From Streptomyces nigrescens (GTDB taxonomy: Bacteria > Actinomycetota > Actinomycetes > Streptomycetales > Streptomycetaceae), in assembly GCA_024349765.1 (NCBI GenBank), contig AP026073.1, positions 2,852,001 to 2,916,000 on the forward strand: 64,000 nucleotides of DNA, written 5' to 3'. Position 1 is the stretch's first letter; each line of letters opens with the position of its first letter. Shown one piece after another: positions 8,744 through 16,826 of the stretch. The translations under genes were made by a program, and so were the position numbers. The notes below the pieces were generated by a model. That model was not told the origin of the DNA and did no database searches. It was given only the letters and a program-made list of their open reading frames with translations.

Positions 8744-9058
8744 ATGCACTGCGCGCCCCTCCGTACGGCCCTCTCCGCCCGCCTCGACGGGGAGGAGCTG
8801 CCATCCGGCCTGACGCCAGGTCTGCTCGACGACCATCTCGCCGGCTGCGCCGAGTGCCGGCGCTGGGAGGCACAGGCCCGGGCCCTGTCGGCGCGGGTCG
8901 CGCACGCGGGCGCGGAGGCCGCGGAGGCCCCGGAAGCCGGGGGCGACCCGGCGACCCTGGAGGCGCTGCTCGCCGGATTGCGCTCGCGCCCCGAGTGGCC
9001 GAGTGGAGTCGTCTGCGTCTACGAGGAGGGGCAGACCGGAGGTACCGCCGCGGGCTGA
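8744..9058 (+). CDS. Zinc-finger (ZAS-type) anti-sigma factor candidate
   Basis: This is a 104-residue soluble protein whose N-terminal half carries the HxxxCxxC anti-sigma zinc motif (DDHLAGCAECRRW, about residues 27-39). It has no membrane helix. It lies next to the ECF sigma gene, but head to head rather than downstream as is usual, so both genes may share a promoter region. A soluble ZAS protein would hold the sigma factor inactive and release it on thiol or metal stress (family knowledge). The pairing itself is inferred from position. Confidence 0.78.
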   Translation: MHCAPLRTALSARLDGEELPSGLTPGLLDDHLAGCAECRRWEAQARALSARVAHAGAEAAEAPEAGGDPATLEALLAGLRSRPEWPSGVVCVYEEGQTGGTAAG

Positions 9059-9246
9059 GGCCGCCTGGGCGCCCCGCACGCCGGTCACGGACACGCGCGG
9101 CGTCGCCACCGGCATCCGGACACGATTCATCATCTGGAGTCCTTCGCATGACCCGGTCCCCGCACACGGCGGTGACCGGTGAAGTCGGAGCGGGGACATC
9201 AGGCGCGCCCGGCGCCCGTCCCCGGCTCGGGAATTCGACCGTGCTG

Positions 9247-9993
9247 TCAGCGGACAGCCGGATCGTGCGGCGGACCCCGCAGCGACCTCGCGTGGGCCAG
9301 CAGAAGCTTGCGCACCGCCCGGCGCGGCTCCTGACGCGCGGCGCGCACGGCGGGCGGCACGTCGGGCAGGACGATCCGCAGCACCAGCGCCAGCGGCGCG
9401 AACAGCCGGGCCGACACGCTGCGGACGAGGCGGAAGGCGGCCCGCTCACCGCCCCACAACCACCAGGCGCTGAGCAGCGCGACGAGGAGGTGGGCCGCGA
9501 CCATGCCGGCCGCACTGCCGTGCGCCGCACCGCCCGGATGCGCCATCCCCGCCATGCCCGGCATCCCGGCCATGTCGGGGGTTCCGTCGGACATCCCTGG
9601 CATCGCGGCCATCTGGCGGTGCATCAGCCGCATCATCTCCGCGGCATCGCCCCCGGAGGCCGGCAGTTCCTCGGGGCCGCACAGCAAGTTGTCCGTCCAT
9701 TGCCGGACCAGCGGCACCTGCCCCCCACCGGAACGGGCCATCGCCTGGCCGAGGGAGAAGGCGCTGTGCAGGGCGGTCTGGGTGCCGACGGTCAGCAGGC
9801 CGACGAGCAGCGGCCCGCGTTCCCGGCCCGCGACGCACCAGGCGCCGGCTGTGGTGGCCGCGCCGGCCGCGAGCAGCATCCACACGGGCACCGCCGCACC
9901 GGACATCACCGAGTGACCCAGCGCGGCGAGCAGCACACAGACCACGGCGAACACCGCGGCCCGAAGCCCCCTGAGTACCTGCCCCGCAACCAT
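9247..9993 (-). CDS. Met/His-rich polytopic membrane protein
   Basis: This 248-residue membrane protein has three hydrophobic segments in its first 80 residues and another near residues 160-180. Between them lies a loop with many Met and several His in PGM/AGM repeats (about residues 114-155), matching copper-binding loops. The C-terminus is basic and cytoplasmic. I recognise no named family. The composition and the neighbouring copper operon and ECF sigma suggest a role in copper sensing or transport (inference). The ATG at 9993 has no convincing ribosome site. Confidence 0.75.
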   Translation of the reverse strand: MVAGQVLRGLRAAVFAVVCVLLAALGHSVMSGAAVPVWMLLAAGAATTAGAWCVAGRERGPLLVGLLTVGTQTALHSAFSLGQAMARSGGGQVPLVRQWTDNLLCGPEELPASGGDAAEMMRLMHRQMAAMPGMSDGTPDMAGMPGMAGMAHPGGAAHGSAAGMVAAHLLVALLSAWWLWGGERAAFRLVRSVSARLFAPLALVLRIVLPDVPPAVRAARQEPRRAVRKLLLAHARSLRGPPHDPAVR

Positions 9994-10121
9994 GACGGGC
10001 CCATCGTCGCACCCCGCCTCCGACGCCGGAACGCCCGGGTCACCGTTGTGACGGCCCGTCAGAATCCTTACCGAGCCCTCTTCGCGAAATGCCTTGCCGG
10101 TCCGGCCACTTCATGGCACTC

Positions 10122-10149
10122 TACTGCTAACGCAACTGGAGTAGCAGTA
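10122..10149. promoter_or_regulatory. Inverted repeat upstream of vgb
   Basis: TACTGCTA (10122-10129) and TAGCAGTA (10142-10149) are perfect 8-bp arms 12 nt apart, ending 25 bp before the vgb start. This could be a repressor site or a leader hairpin. No regulator gene is adjacent. Confidence 0.45.
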
Positions 10150-10174
10150 AGTCGTAATCGATAACAGGAGACCT

Positions 10175-11113
10175 GTGCCCCAACGTCCCACCTCCGGCCC
10201 CGACATCCCCTCCACCTCCCTCACCCGGATATCCGTCTCCGACGCCGCCGCCGGTCCGTACGCGATCGCCGCCGGCCCCGACGGCGCGCTGTGGTTCACG
10301 TTGGTCCACGCGGGCGGGATCGGGCGGCTGACGCCCGACGGTCGGCTCGACCGGTACGCCCTCGACGTGCCGACCTGCGGGCCGTCGCTCATCACGCCCG
10401 GACCCGACGGCGCCCTGTGGTTCACCCGTGCCCGGGACCACCGGATCGGGCGGATCACGGTCACCGGAGAGGCCACGTCGTTCGCCGTGCCGACCCCGGA
10501 CAGCGGCCCGTTCGGCATCGCGGCCGCCGCCGACGGCGCGCTGTGGTTCACACAGATGCACAGCGACCGCATAGGCCGCCTCACCCCGGACGACGGCCGG
10601 GTGACCGAGTTCCCGCTGCCGGTGACCGGGGCGTTCCCGTCGGCCCTCGCCGCCGGGCCGGACGACGCGCTGTGGTTCACGCTCAACCAGGCCAACGCGA
10701 TCGGCCGGATCGGCCTCGACGGTGCGATCACCCTCCACCCGCTGCCGACCGACGCCGCCGGACCGGTCGGCATCACCTGCGGTACGGACGGCGCCCTCTG
10801 GTTCGTCGAGATCGGTGCGGGGCAGATCGGCCGCATCACGACGGACGGCCGGATCGACGAGTTCCCCCTCCCGGACCGCGCGGCCCGGCCCCATGCCATC
10901 ACCGCCGGCCCCGCGGGCGGCTGCTGGTTCACCGAATGGGCCGCGGGCCGCATCGGTCACCTCACACCGGACGGCCACATCCGGGAGTACGACCTGCCCG
11001 ACCGTGAAGCGGAGCCGCACGGCCTGGCGTTCGGCCCCGACGGTGCGCTCTACGTCGCCCTGGAGACCGGGCAGATAGCCCGGTTCGAGCCGGCGCGCAC
11101 ACCGGCCGCATGA
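10175..11113 (+). CDS. vgb: Virginiamycin B (streptogramin B) lyase
   Basis: This 312-residue protein is a seven-bladed beta-propeller built from repeats reading GPDGALWFT...IGRIT at about 42-residue spacing, the hallmark of Vgb. The enzyme linearises group B streptogramins by cleaving the ester bond by elimination with Mg2+. The late His-Glu pair required by the family appears as EPHGLAFG (His282) and VALETGQI (Glu297), with another Glu in WFTEW. The GTG start follows a GGAG site by 5 nt. It stands alone and is flanked by an inverted repeat upstream and a hairpin downstream. Environmental homologues are common, so the real substrate may be another cyclic depsipeptide. Confidence 0.88.
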   Translation: MPQRPTSGPDIPSTSLTRISVSDAAAGPYAIAAGPDGALWFTLVHAGGIGRLTPDGRLDRYALDVPTCGPSLITPGPDGALWFTRARDHRIGRITVTGEATSFAVPTPDSGPFGIAAAADGALWFTQMHSDRIGRLTPDDGRVTEFPLPVTGAFPSALAAGPDDALWFTLNQANAIGRIGLDGAITLHPLPTDAAGPVGITCGTDGALWFVEIGAGQIGRITTDGRIDEFPLPDRAARPHAITAGPAGGCWFTEWAAGRIGHLTPDGHIREYDLPDREAEPHGLAFGPDGALYVALETGQIARFEPARTPAA

Positions 11114-11130
11114 GGCATCGCGCGAACGTC

Positions 11131-11165
11131 CCGGTGGGGCGCGGCCGCCGGCCGTGCCCCACCGG
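11131..11165. terminator. Hairpin between vgb and the ferredoxin gene
   Basis: CCGGTGGGGC (11131-11140) pairs perfectly with GCCCCACCGG (11156-11165). The loop is itself GC-rich and partly self-complementary. It sits between two convergent stop codons and could serve both directions. Confidence 0.65.
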
Positions 11166-11186
11166 TGCCGTCCGGCGGGCGACGCC

Positions 11187-11414
11187 TCACGGGCGCGGTC
11201 CGAGGACCTTCCCGGCGGCCCGTACGGTGATCGCCATGGCGGGGCAGACGTCGGCCGCGTCCAGGGCGCGTTCGTCCTCCTCGATCCGGTCGTGCGGCGG
11301 CCGGGCGTGCGCGCCGTCGAGGACGAAGAGGTCCGGTGCGATGGCGGCGCACGAGCCCGACGCCATGCACAGCTGCGGATCGATCTCGATCTCCCACGTC
11401 ATCGGGGCACTCAC
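11187..11414 (-). CDS. Ferredoxin, single-cluster [3Fe-4S]/[4Fe-4S] type
   Basis: This is a 75-residue ferredoxin with Cys in CMASGSC and a later Cys-Pro (DVCPAM). This is the Cx5C...CP pattern of the [3Fe-4S] ferredoxins that pass electrons to Streptomyces P450s. It starts at a GTG overlapping the P450 stop (GTGA); an ATG four codons later is the alternative. Because it is co-translated with the P450, it is almost certainly that enzyme's redox partner. No ferredoxin reductase gene is in this operon. Confidence 0.9.
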   Translation of the reverse strand: MSAPMTWEIEIDPQLCMASGSCAAIAPDLFVLDGAHARPPHDRIEEDERALDAADVCPAMAITVRAAGKVLGPRP

Positions 11415-12601
11415 CACCCCACCGGCAGGACCCGGGGGCCGCGCACCAGCATCTGGGTCTTCCACTCGATGTCGCCGGCCACCTGGAGCTTCGGGAAGCG
11501 GGTGATCAGGGCGCCGATCGCTTCCTGGAGTTCCAGCCGGGCCAGCGGGGCACCCAGGCAGTGGTGGACGCCGTGACCGAAGCCGAGGTGCTGGTTGCCG
11601 GTCCGGGTGATGTTCAGCGTGCCCGGCGCGTCGAAGCGCAGCGCGTCGCGGTTGGCGGCGCCGACCGCGACCAGGACGGGCGTGCCGGCCCGCACCAGCG
11701 TGCCGCCGACATCGATGTCCTCCGTGGCGTAGCGGGCCTGGCCGGCGCCGCTGCCGAGCGGGACGAACCGGAGTAATTCCTCGACGGCGCCGCCGATCAG
11801 CTCGGGCCGCTCGCGCAGCAGGGACAGTTGGTCCGGGTGGTCCAGCAGTGCCAGCACGAAGTTGGGGATCTGGGTGGCGGTGGTCTCGTGCCCGGCGACC
11901 AGGATCCCGACGCACAGGTCGACGAGCTCCAGCTCCGAGAGCCGGTCGCCGGTGTCCCGGGCGTCGATCAGCGCGGTCATCAGATCGTCCCGCGGGGCGC
12001 GCCGGTGCTCCTCGATCAACTGCCCCATGTAGGCGCGGAGTTCGTCCCGGTTGGCATCGAACTCCTCGGCCGTCAGCGAGCTGGTCGACAGCGCGGCATC
12101 GCTCCACGCCCGGAACTTCGGACGGTCCTGTTCCGGTACGCCGAGCAGCCGACAGATCACCGCGACGGGGATGGGCAGCGCATAGCGGTCCACGAGGTCG
12201 GCCGGCGGCCCGGCGGCCTCCAGCTCGTCGAGCAGCTCGTGGGTCAACTGCCGTACCTGCGGCCGGAGTTTCTCGACCTGACGGACCGTGAAGGCCTTCG
12301 CGACCAGGGTGCGCAGCCGGGTGTGGTCCGGCGGGTCCATGCCCAGGATGCCGCTGTCCCGGCGGCCCTCGGACTGCCGGGGCTCGTCGTGGTTGGCGCT
12401 CTCCGCACGGCTGAAGCGCTGGTCGCCGAGGACGAACCGGGCCTCCGCGTAACGGGTGACGAGCCAGGCCGGCTCGCCGTAGGTCAGCTGTACCTTCAGC
12501 AGTCCCGGGCTGTTGCGGACCTGCTCGTACGCGTCCGAGAGGTCGAGGCTCTCGGCGACATTGAAGGGGTAGGAGAGGGGTGCTGTGTCGGCTGTGGTCA
12601 A
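11411..12601 (-). CDS. Cytochrome P450 (CYP105/CYP107-like)
   Basis: This 396-residue P450 has an intact I-helix AGHETTATQ, an EELLR ExxR motif and the heme loop FGHGVHHCLG. It has the normal length and layout of soluble Streptomyces P450s that oxidise natural products or xenobiotics. The start codon is TTG at 12601, decided by a near-perfect AAGGGAGGT ribosome site 5 nt upstream; no ATG or GTG fits better. The gene is followed by its ferredoxin with a 4-bp overlap. A divergent TetR gene and an 18-bp palindrome just upstream indicate TetR control. Confidence 0.93.
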   Translation of the reverse strand: MTTADTAPLSYPFNVAESLDLSDAYEQVRNSPGLLKVQLTYGEPAWLVTRYAEARFVLGDQRFSRAESANHDEPRQSEGRRDSGILGMDPPDHTRLRTLVAKAFTVRQVEKLRPQVRQLTHELLDELEAAGPPADLVDRYALPIPVAVICRLLGVPEQDRPKFRAWSDAALSTSSLTAEEFDANRDELRAYMGQLIEEHRRAPRDDLMTALIDARDTGDRLSELELVDLCVGILVAGHETTATQIPNFVLALLDHPDQLSLLRERPELIGGAVEELLRFVPLGSGAGQARYATEDIDVGGTLVRAGTPVLVAVGAANRDALRFDAPGTLNITRTGNQHLGFGHGVHHCLGAPLARLELQEAIGALITRFPKLQVAGDIEWKTQMLVRGPRVLPVGW

Positions 12602-12615
12602 GGTGACCTCCCTTG

Positions 12616-12633
12616 TGTAAGCACCTGCTTACA
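12616..12633. promoter_or_regulatory. TetR-type operator between the P450 and TetR genes
   Basis: TGTAAGCA (12616-12623), CC, TGCTTACA (12626-12633) is a perfect palindrome with an 8-bp arm and 2-bp spacer. It lies 15 bp upstream of the P450 start and about 85 bp from the divergent TetR start. Size and symmetry fit a TetR dimer site. Confidence 0.75.
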
Positions 12634-12719
12634 TAACGGTATGCCGCTCCCCGGGGGCGGTCAACGACGCATCGGCGCCGTCATCGTGACGGGCCGACGG
12701 AGAGGAGCGTGACGCGACG

Positions 12720-13322
12720 ATGGGGGAGACCTCCCAGCGCGGCATGGACGGCACCTGCCGCAGGGACGCCCAGGGCACCCGGCGGCGGCTGCTGGACGCC
12801 GCGGCGGAGCTGTTCGCGGAGCGGGGGTACGAGCGGGCGACGGTACGGGACATCGCGGCCCGCGCGGGCGCCAACCAGGCCCTGCTGTTCCGTTACTTCG
12901 GCACCAAGAAGGCGCTGTTCGGCGAGGTGATGGCGCGCGGCGGACAGGAACAGCTGCGGACCACCCCCGCCGACCGGCTGTTCGAGGTCGCGCTGCGCGG
13001 CATGCTCGCCGGCGGCGGCCCGGGCGCCGACCGCTCCCTTGAGGTGTGCCTGCGCTCCATCGGCGGCAGCGACGAGATCGCGGACGCGCTGCGCGGACTG
13101 GGGGAGGAGTACGCCGAGGTGCTCGCCACCCTCTCGGCGTCCGACGACGGCGGACTGCGCGGTGACCTGGCGCTGTCCTGGCTGCTGGGCATCGGTCTGA
13201 TGCGGGTGGTGGTCGGCAAGGAGCCGCTGGCGAGCGCCGACCCCGACACGGTCTGCAGGCTCGCCGTCGGAGCGCTGCGGCACCTGTTGGAGGACCTCCC
13301 GGCGGACGGCGTGACGGACTGA
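12720..13322 (+). CDS. TetR/AcrR family transcriptional regulator
   Basis: This 200-residue protein has an N-terminal TetR helix-turn-helix (TRRRLLDAAAELFAERGYERATVRDIAARAGANQALLFRYFGTKKALF, about residues 20-66, quoted in part) and a helical ligand domain. It is divergent from the P450-ferredoxin operon with a palindromic operator between, so it likely represses that operon until a ligand binds. The ATG at 12720 is used; an in-frame ATG at 12744 is a possible alternative because spacing to GGAG is poor for both. Confidence 0.9.
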   Translation: MGETSQRGMDGTCRRDAQGTRRRLLDAAAELFAERGYERATVRDIAARAGANQALLFRYFGTKKALFGEVMARGGQEQLRTTPADRLFEVALRGMLAGGGPGADRSLEVCLRSIGGSDEIADALRGLGEEYAEVLATLSASDDGGLRGDLALSWLLGIGLMRVVVGKEPLASADPDTVCRLAVGALRHLLEDLPADGVTD

Positions 13323-13526
13323 CAGGGGAGGGCGCGCGGGAGAAGGTGCGAGGCGGCCCTCCGGTGCGCGCCCGGAATTCGCGTGGAGGCTTTCGTGCGG
13401 TTTGCCCAATTTCATACTGCGTTCCGGTGATTCCTCGGCGCGTCGCAGGTCAAGGGGTAAAACCCTCCTTATCGTCGCATATGCGGAGAATATTCATTTT
13501 CTGCAGAGTCGAGTGAAGGTGGAAAC

Positions 13527-13952
13527 ATGCTCCGTTCGATCCCTCGCGGCCTCGCAGTGGCCGGCCTGACCGCGGCTGCCCTCGTGGTGCCGACGGCCGG
13601 CGCCGCCACCGCCGCGACCGCACCCCCCAGCAGCGCCCAGAGCCCCCTGTGCTCCTCGCAGCGCTGCGACGAGGGCCACCACGGCAACCGGCATCACAAC
13701 CGACACCACGGCGGTCACAAGGCCGGTCACAAGGGCGGCCACAAGGGCGGCCACAAGGGCAAGGGCCGCTTCGGGCACGGCGGCCACGACGGCTACGACG
13801 GCTTCGGCCGCGACGGCCGCCGCGACGGCTACGGCTACGGCCGCAACGACGGGTACGACGGATTCGACCGGGGCTACGGCCGCGACGGTTACGGCCGCGA
13901 CGGCTACGGCCGCGGCGGCCTGCTGGGCCTCGGCCTGCTCGGGCTCCTCTGA
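13527..13952 (+). CDS. Secreted His/Gly-rich repeat protein
   Basis: This 141-residue protein has a Sec signal peptide (about residues 1-30, cleavage near AATA). A small Cys pair follows (PLCSSQRC). Next comes a His-Lys-Gly region (about 48-82) with repeated HKGG/HHGN units, then repeated DGYGR/DGYDG units, and a hydrophobic GLLGLGLLGLL tail. It has no known fold. The His-rich tract could bind Cu, Zn or Ni, and the Gly-Tyr repeats suggest a disordered surface or matrix protein. The preceding 200 bp are AT-richer than the surroundings and include the palindrome CGCATATGCG (13476-13485). Translation starts at the ATG after GGTGGAAAC. A strong terminator follows. Confidence 0.8.
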   Translation: MLRSIPRGLAVAGLTAAALVVPTAGAATAATAPPSSAQSPLCSSQRCDEGHHGNRHHNRHHGGHKAGHKGGHKGGHKGKGRFGHGGHDGYDGFGRDGRRDGYGYGRNDGYDGFDRGYGRDGYGRDGYGRGGLLGLGLLGLL

Positions 13953-13972
13953 TCCCCGTCAGGCAGTCACGC

Positions 13973-14009
13973 GCAGGAGGCCCGGGAAAACACCTCCCGG
14001 GCCTCCTGC
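13973..14009 (+). terminator. Strong hairpin terminator
   Basis: A perfect 15-bp stem (13973-13987 with 13995-14009, beginning GCAGGAGGCC) has a 7-nt loop AAACACC. It follows the His-rich protein gene and precedes the carboxypeptidase gene. Confidence 0.85.
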
Positions 14010-14053
14010 ATGCTCAACCGGCGGCGGCCCGCGCCCCTTTCCCCGGAGTCTGC

Positions 14054-15688
14054 ATGTCACCATCCGCCATCCGCAGCAGGAACCGCCGGCGCACCCTCGT
14101 GGCCACGGCCCTCCTGCTGTCCGCGGGCATCGTCCTCACCGGTCTCGTCCGGGAGACGCCACCGACGCCCACGGGCACGCCCACCGGCGCCGCCACCGGC
14201 GCGCCCGCCGACCGGGCCGGCCTCGACCCGCGCACCGCCGCCGTCCTGCGCAAACCCGCCTACCGGCACGCCCAGTGGGGCCTGTTCCAGCAGGACCCGC
14301 GCACCGGCAAAGTGATCCGGTCCCGCTACGCCGACCAGTTCTTCCTGCCCGGATCCACCGCGAAGCTCTTCAGCGTCAGCGGCGCCTGGCACACCCTGGG
14401 CAGCGGCCACCGCTTCGTCACCCCGGTGTACGCCGTCGGACGGCGTCGCAACGGCACCCTCAGGGGCGACCTCGACCTGGTCGCCCAGGGCGATCTGACC
14501 CTCGGCGGCCGGACCCGCAAGAACGGCACCGTCGCCTACACCACCGTCGACCACACCTACGCCAACGTCATCCCCGGCGCCACCCTCACCCCGCAGAACC
14601 CGCTGGCCGGCCTCGACCAACTCGCCCGCCAGGTAAGGGCGGCGGGCATCCGCCGGGTCGTCGGCGACGTGGTCGTCGACCCGCGGCTGTTCCGCCCCGA
14701 CCCCGCACTCGACCCCGTGCCCACCCCGCTCATCGTCAACGACAACGTCATCGACCTGCTGACCACCCCCGGCAGCGGCCCGGGCGCCCCCGCCGGCCTG
14801 GAGGTGCGCCCCAAGGTCGCGCCCTACCGGGTCACCTCCGCCGTCCGCACCGTCGCGGCCGGCACACCCGCCGACATCACCGTCACGACCTCCCCCGACG
14901 GCACCCGCATCCGCCTCACCGGCACCATCGCCGCCGGCTCCGCCCCAGTCCTGCGCATCGCCCCCGTCAAGGACCCCAACGTCTTCGGCCGCACCGCCCT
15001 GATCGAGGCGCTGGCCCGGGCCGGCGTCCAGGTCACCGCACCGTCCGTCGGCCCCAACCCGGCCGCCCGGCTGCCCCGCTCCTACCGGGGCGCCACCACG
15101 GTGGCCCGCTACACCTCCCCGCCCTACGCCGAGTACGCCGAACTCATCCTCAAGGTCAGCCACAACCTCGGCGCGAACCTCGCGCTCTGCCTGATGGCCA
15201 CCCACCAGGGGAGCACCGACTGCCAGGACGGGTTCCCCGTGCTCGCCAAGTTCCTCGACCGGGCCGGGGTCGACCGCCGGGCCGTCCAGCTCGCCGACGG
15301 CCGGGGCGGCGATCCGGCCGACCGCACCACGCCGCGCGCCCTCGCCCAGATCCTGGCGTACTGGCAGCGCACCCCCGAGGCACGGCGCTTCCGCGAGGCG
15401 CTGCCCGTCCTGGGTGTCGACGGCACCCTCGCGGACAGCTGCCGGCACTGCCCCGCCCGCGGCAAGGTCTTCGCCAAGACCGGGACCGTGGCCGGCGCCG
15501 ACGACCTCAACCACCGCATCGCCGTGGGCGTCGAGACCGTCGCCGGCTACCTGGAGCGCGGCAAGGGCCGGTTCGACGTCTTCTTCGCCGGCGTCAACGG
15601 CGCGTCGGCACCGGACGTCAACGGCGTCCTGGCGATCGGCGACGACGTCGCCACTGTTGCCGCCCAGCTCCAGCAGCGCATCGGCTGA
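14054..15688 (+). CDS. dacB: D-alanyl-D-alanine carboxypeptidase/endopeptidase (PBP4/DacB family)
   Basis: This 544-residue exported protein carries the peptidase S13 motifs: SxxK as STAK at residues 101-104, SxN as SHN (KVSHNLGANL) and KTG in FAKTGTVAG. The N-terminal segment (about 12-32) is a signal anchor, followed by a Pro/Thr/Gly-rich linker. It trims or hydrolyses cross-links of peptidoglycan outside the membrane. The ATG at 14054 is chosen because upstream in-frame sequence overlaps the previous gene and terminator. It appears monocistronic. Confidence 0.92.
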   Translation: MSPSAIRSRNRRRTLVATALLLSAGIVLTGLVRETPPTPTGTPTGAATGAPADRAGLDPRTAAVLRKPAYRHAQWGLFQQDPRTGKVIRSRYADQFFLPGSTAKLFSVSGAWHTLGSGHRFVTPVYAVGRRRNGTLRGDLDLVAQGDLTLGGRTRKNGTVAYTTVDHTYANVIPGATLTPQNPLAGLDQLARQVRAAGIRRVVGDVVVDPRLFRPDPALDPVPTPLIVNDNVIDLLTTPGSGPGAPAGLEVRPKVAPYRVTSAVRTVAAGTPADITVTTSPDGTRIRLTGTIAAGSAPVLRIAPVKDPNVFGRTALIEALARAGVQVTAPSVGPNPAARLPRSYRGATTVARYTSPPYAEYAELILKVSHNLGANLALCLMATHQGSTDCQDGFPVLAKFLDRAGVDRRAVQLADGRGGDPADRTTPRALAQILAYWQRTPEARRFREALPVLGVDGTLADSCRHCPARGKVFAKTGTVAGADDLNHRIAVGVETVAGYLERGKGRFDVFFAGVNGASAPDVNGVLAIGDDVATVAAQLQQRIG

Positions 15689-15725
15689 CGGCCGGACCCA
15701 CCGGGCCGGCCGCCCGGCCGCGCCC

Positions 15726-16145
15726 TCAACCGGCCTGGTCGCTGTCCTTCAGCGTCCCCCAGCCGTGCCAGCGCTCGACCTCGATCCAGGCACTGACCCG
15801 GCGCCGGTCCCGCTGCGGATACGGCTTGCCCAGATAGCGCTGCGCCAGCCGGTCGATGTCGGTCAGCCGCTCGTCGTCCCGGAGCTCGGCCACCCGGCCG
15901 ATCAGGGTCAGATGGGTGTACCAGTTGCCCTCGTCGAGCACGGTCAGCGTCACCCGCGGATCGTGGCGCAGGTGCTGGAGCCGTTTGCGGCCCTCGTCCA
16001 TGTTGACCAGCACCCGGCCGTCGTCCCAGAGGTACCAGGTCGCGGTGGACACCGGCTGGCCGTCGGACCGCAGGGTGGTGATCACCGAGGGGTTGGGCTT
16101 GGCCAGCATGGCGGTGGCGGATTCGGGAAGCGGTGGTCTCGACAT
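15726..16145 (-). CDS. PPOX-class flavin/F420-dependent oxidoreductase
   Basis: This 139-residue protein has the split-barrel fold signature of the pyridoxamine-phosphate-oxidase-like family (PNPSVITTLRSDGQPVSTATWYLWDDGRVLVN, quoted in part; later VTLTVLD and WIEVERWHGWGTL). Many actinobacterial members use coenzyme F420. The substrate is unknown. The ATG at 16145 is preferred over one four codons upstream because GAGGGCACAG precedes it. It converges on the carboxypeptidase gene, with a GC-rich hairpin around 15690-15711 between them. Confidence 0.85.
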   Translation of the reverse strand: MSRPPLPESATAMLAKPNPSVITTLRSDGQPVSTATWYLWDDGRVLVNMDEGRKRLQHLRHDPRVTLTVLDEGNWYTHLTLIGRVAELRDDERLTDIDRLAQRYLGKPYPQRDRRRVSAWIEVERWHGWGTLKDSDQAG

Positions 16146-16346
16146 CTGTGCCCTCATCGGTTCGTGGCGGATTCCTGATCATGCTTCTGCCCGGCCCGGG
16201 CCCGGACCCGACGGAGGGCCGTGGGGCCGCCCCGCGCGGCACCGCGGGGACACCCGGCGGTGCGGCCCTGCGGCCGGGCGGAATCCGGCGTCAACACGGC
16301 GGACCGCTTCCGCGGTCCGCGGGTGCGGCGCCGCGCCGGCCGCGGC

Positions 16347-16664
16347 TCAGGCGTCCTGGTGCGCGGGCCGGGCCGCCGGCACCTGCCGCCTCGACGGCAG
16401 TACGTCGGGCGCACGGTGCGGCCGCAGCGCGGTGAGCGCGGTCTCGGTCTCCTCCATCAGCGCCCGGTAGGAGACCAGCCGCTGCCACTCCGGATCGGCG
16501 ACTCCGGGTACCGTGGCCGCGCGCTCCGTCCAGAGGCGCACCAGCGCCGCGTAGACCGGGGTCTGCCGGGTGATCTCCGCGGTGATCCAGCGTGGCGTGG
16601 ACGCGGGACGGGGGAGGAACGTGTGACCGTGACCTGCGACGGTGCCGGAGGTAGGGGCGCTCAT
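16347..16664 (-). CDS. Hypothetical protein, 105 residues
   Basis: I recognise no family. The middle (about residues 25-80) is helical and moderately conserved-looking (WITAEITRQTPVYAALVRLWTERAATVPG, quoted in part), and the C-terminus is basic and Pro/Ala-rich. There is no signal or membrane segment. It starts at an ATG in an AT-richer intergenic region that also serves the divergent Q/H-rich protein. Codon use is normal for the window. Confidence 0.6.
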   Translation of the reverse strand: MSAPTSGTVAGHGHTFLPRPASTPRWITAEITRQTPVYAALVRLWTERAATVPGVADPEWQRLVSYRALMEETETALTALRPHRAPDVLPSRRQVPAARPAHQDA

Positions 16665-16826
16665 GGCCGTAGAAACGATTCTTCCGGCCTGGGGTCACTG
16701 CGTATTTTTGCGGCTGCCCGCACATGAGTCCCGGAGGCAGGGGGTTAACTCCCTCGAATATCACCTCATGCAGTGATCTATTGCCGGGAAGCGGTCCAAT
16801 CCGGACGAAAAAACGTTGTCGCTGTC

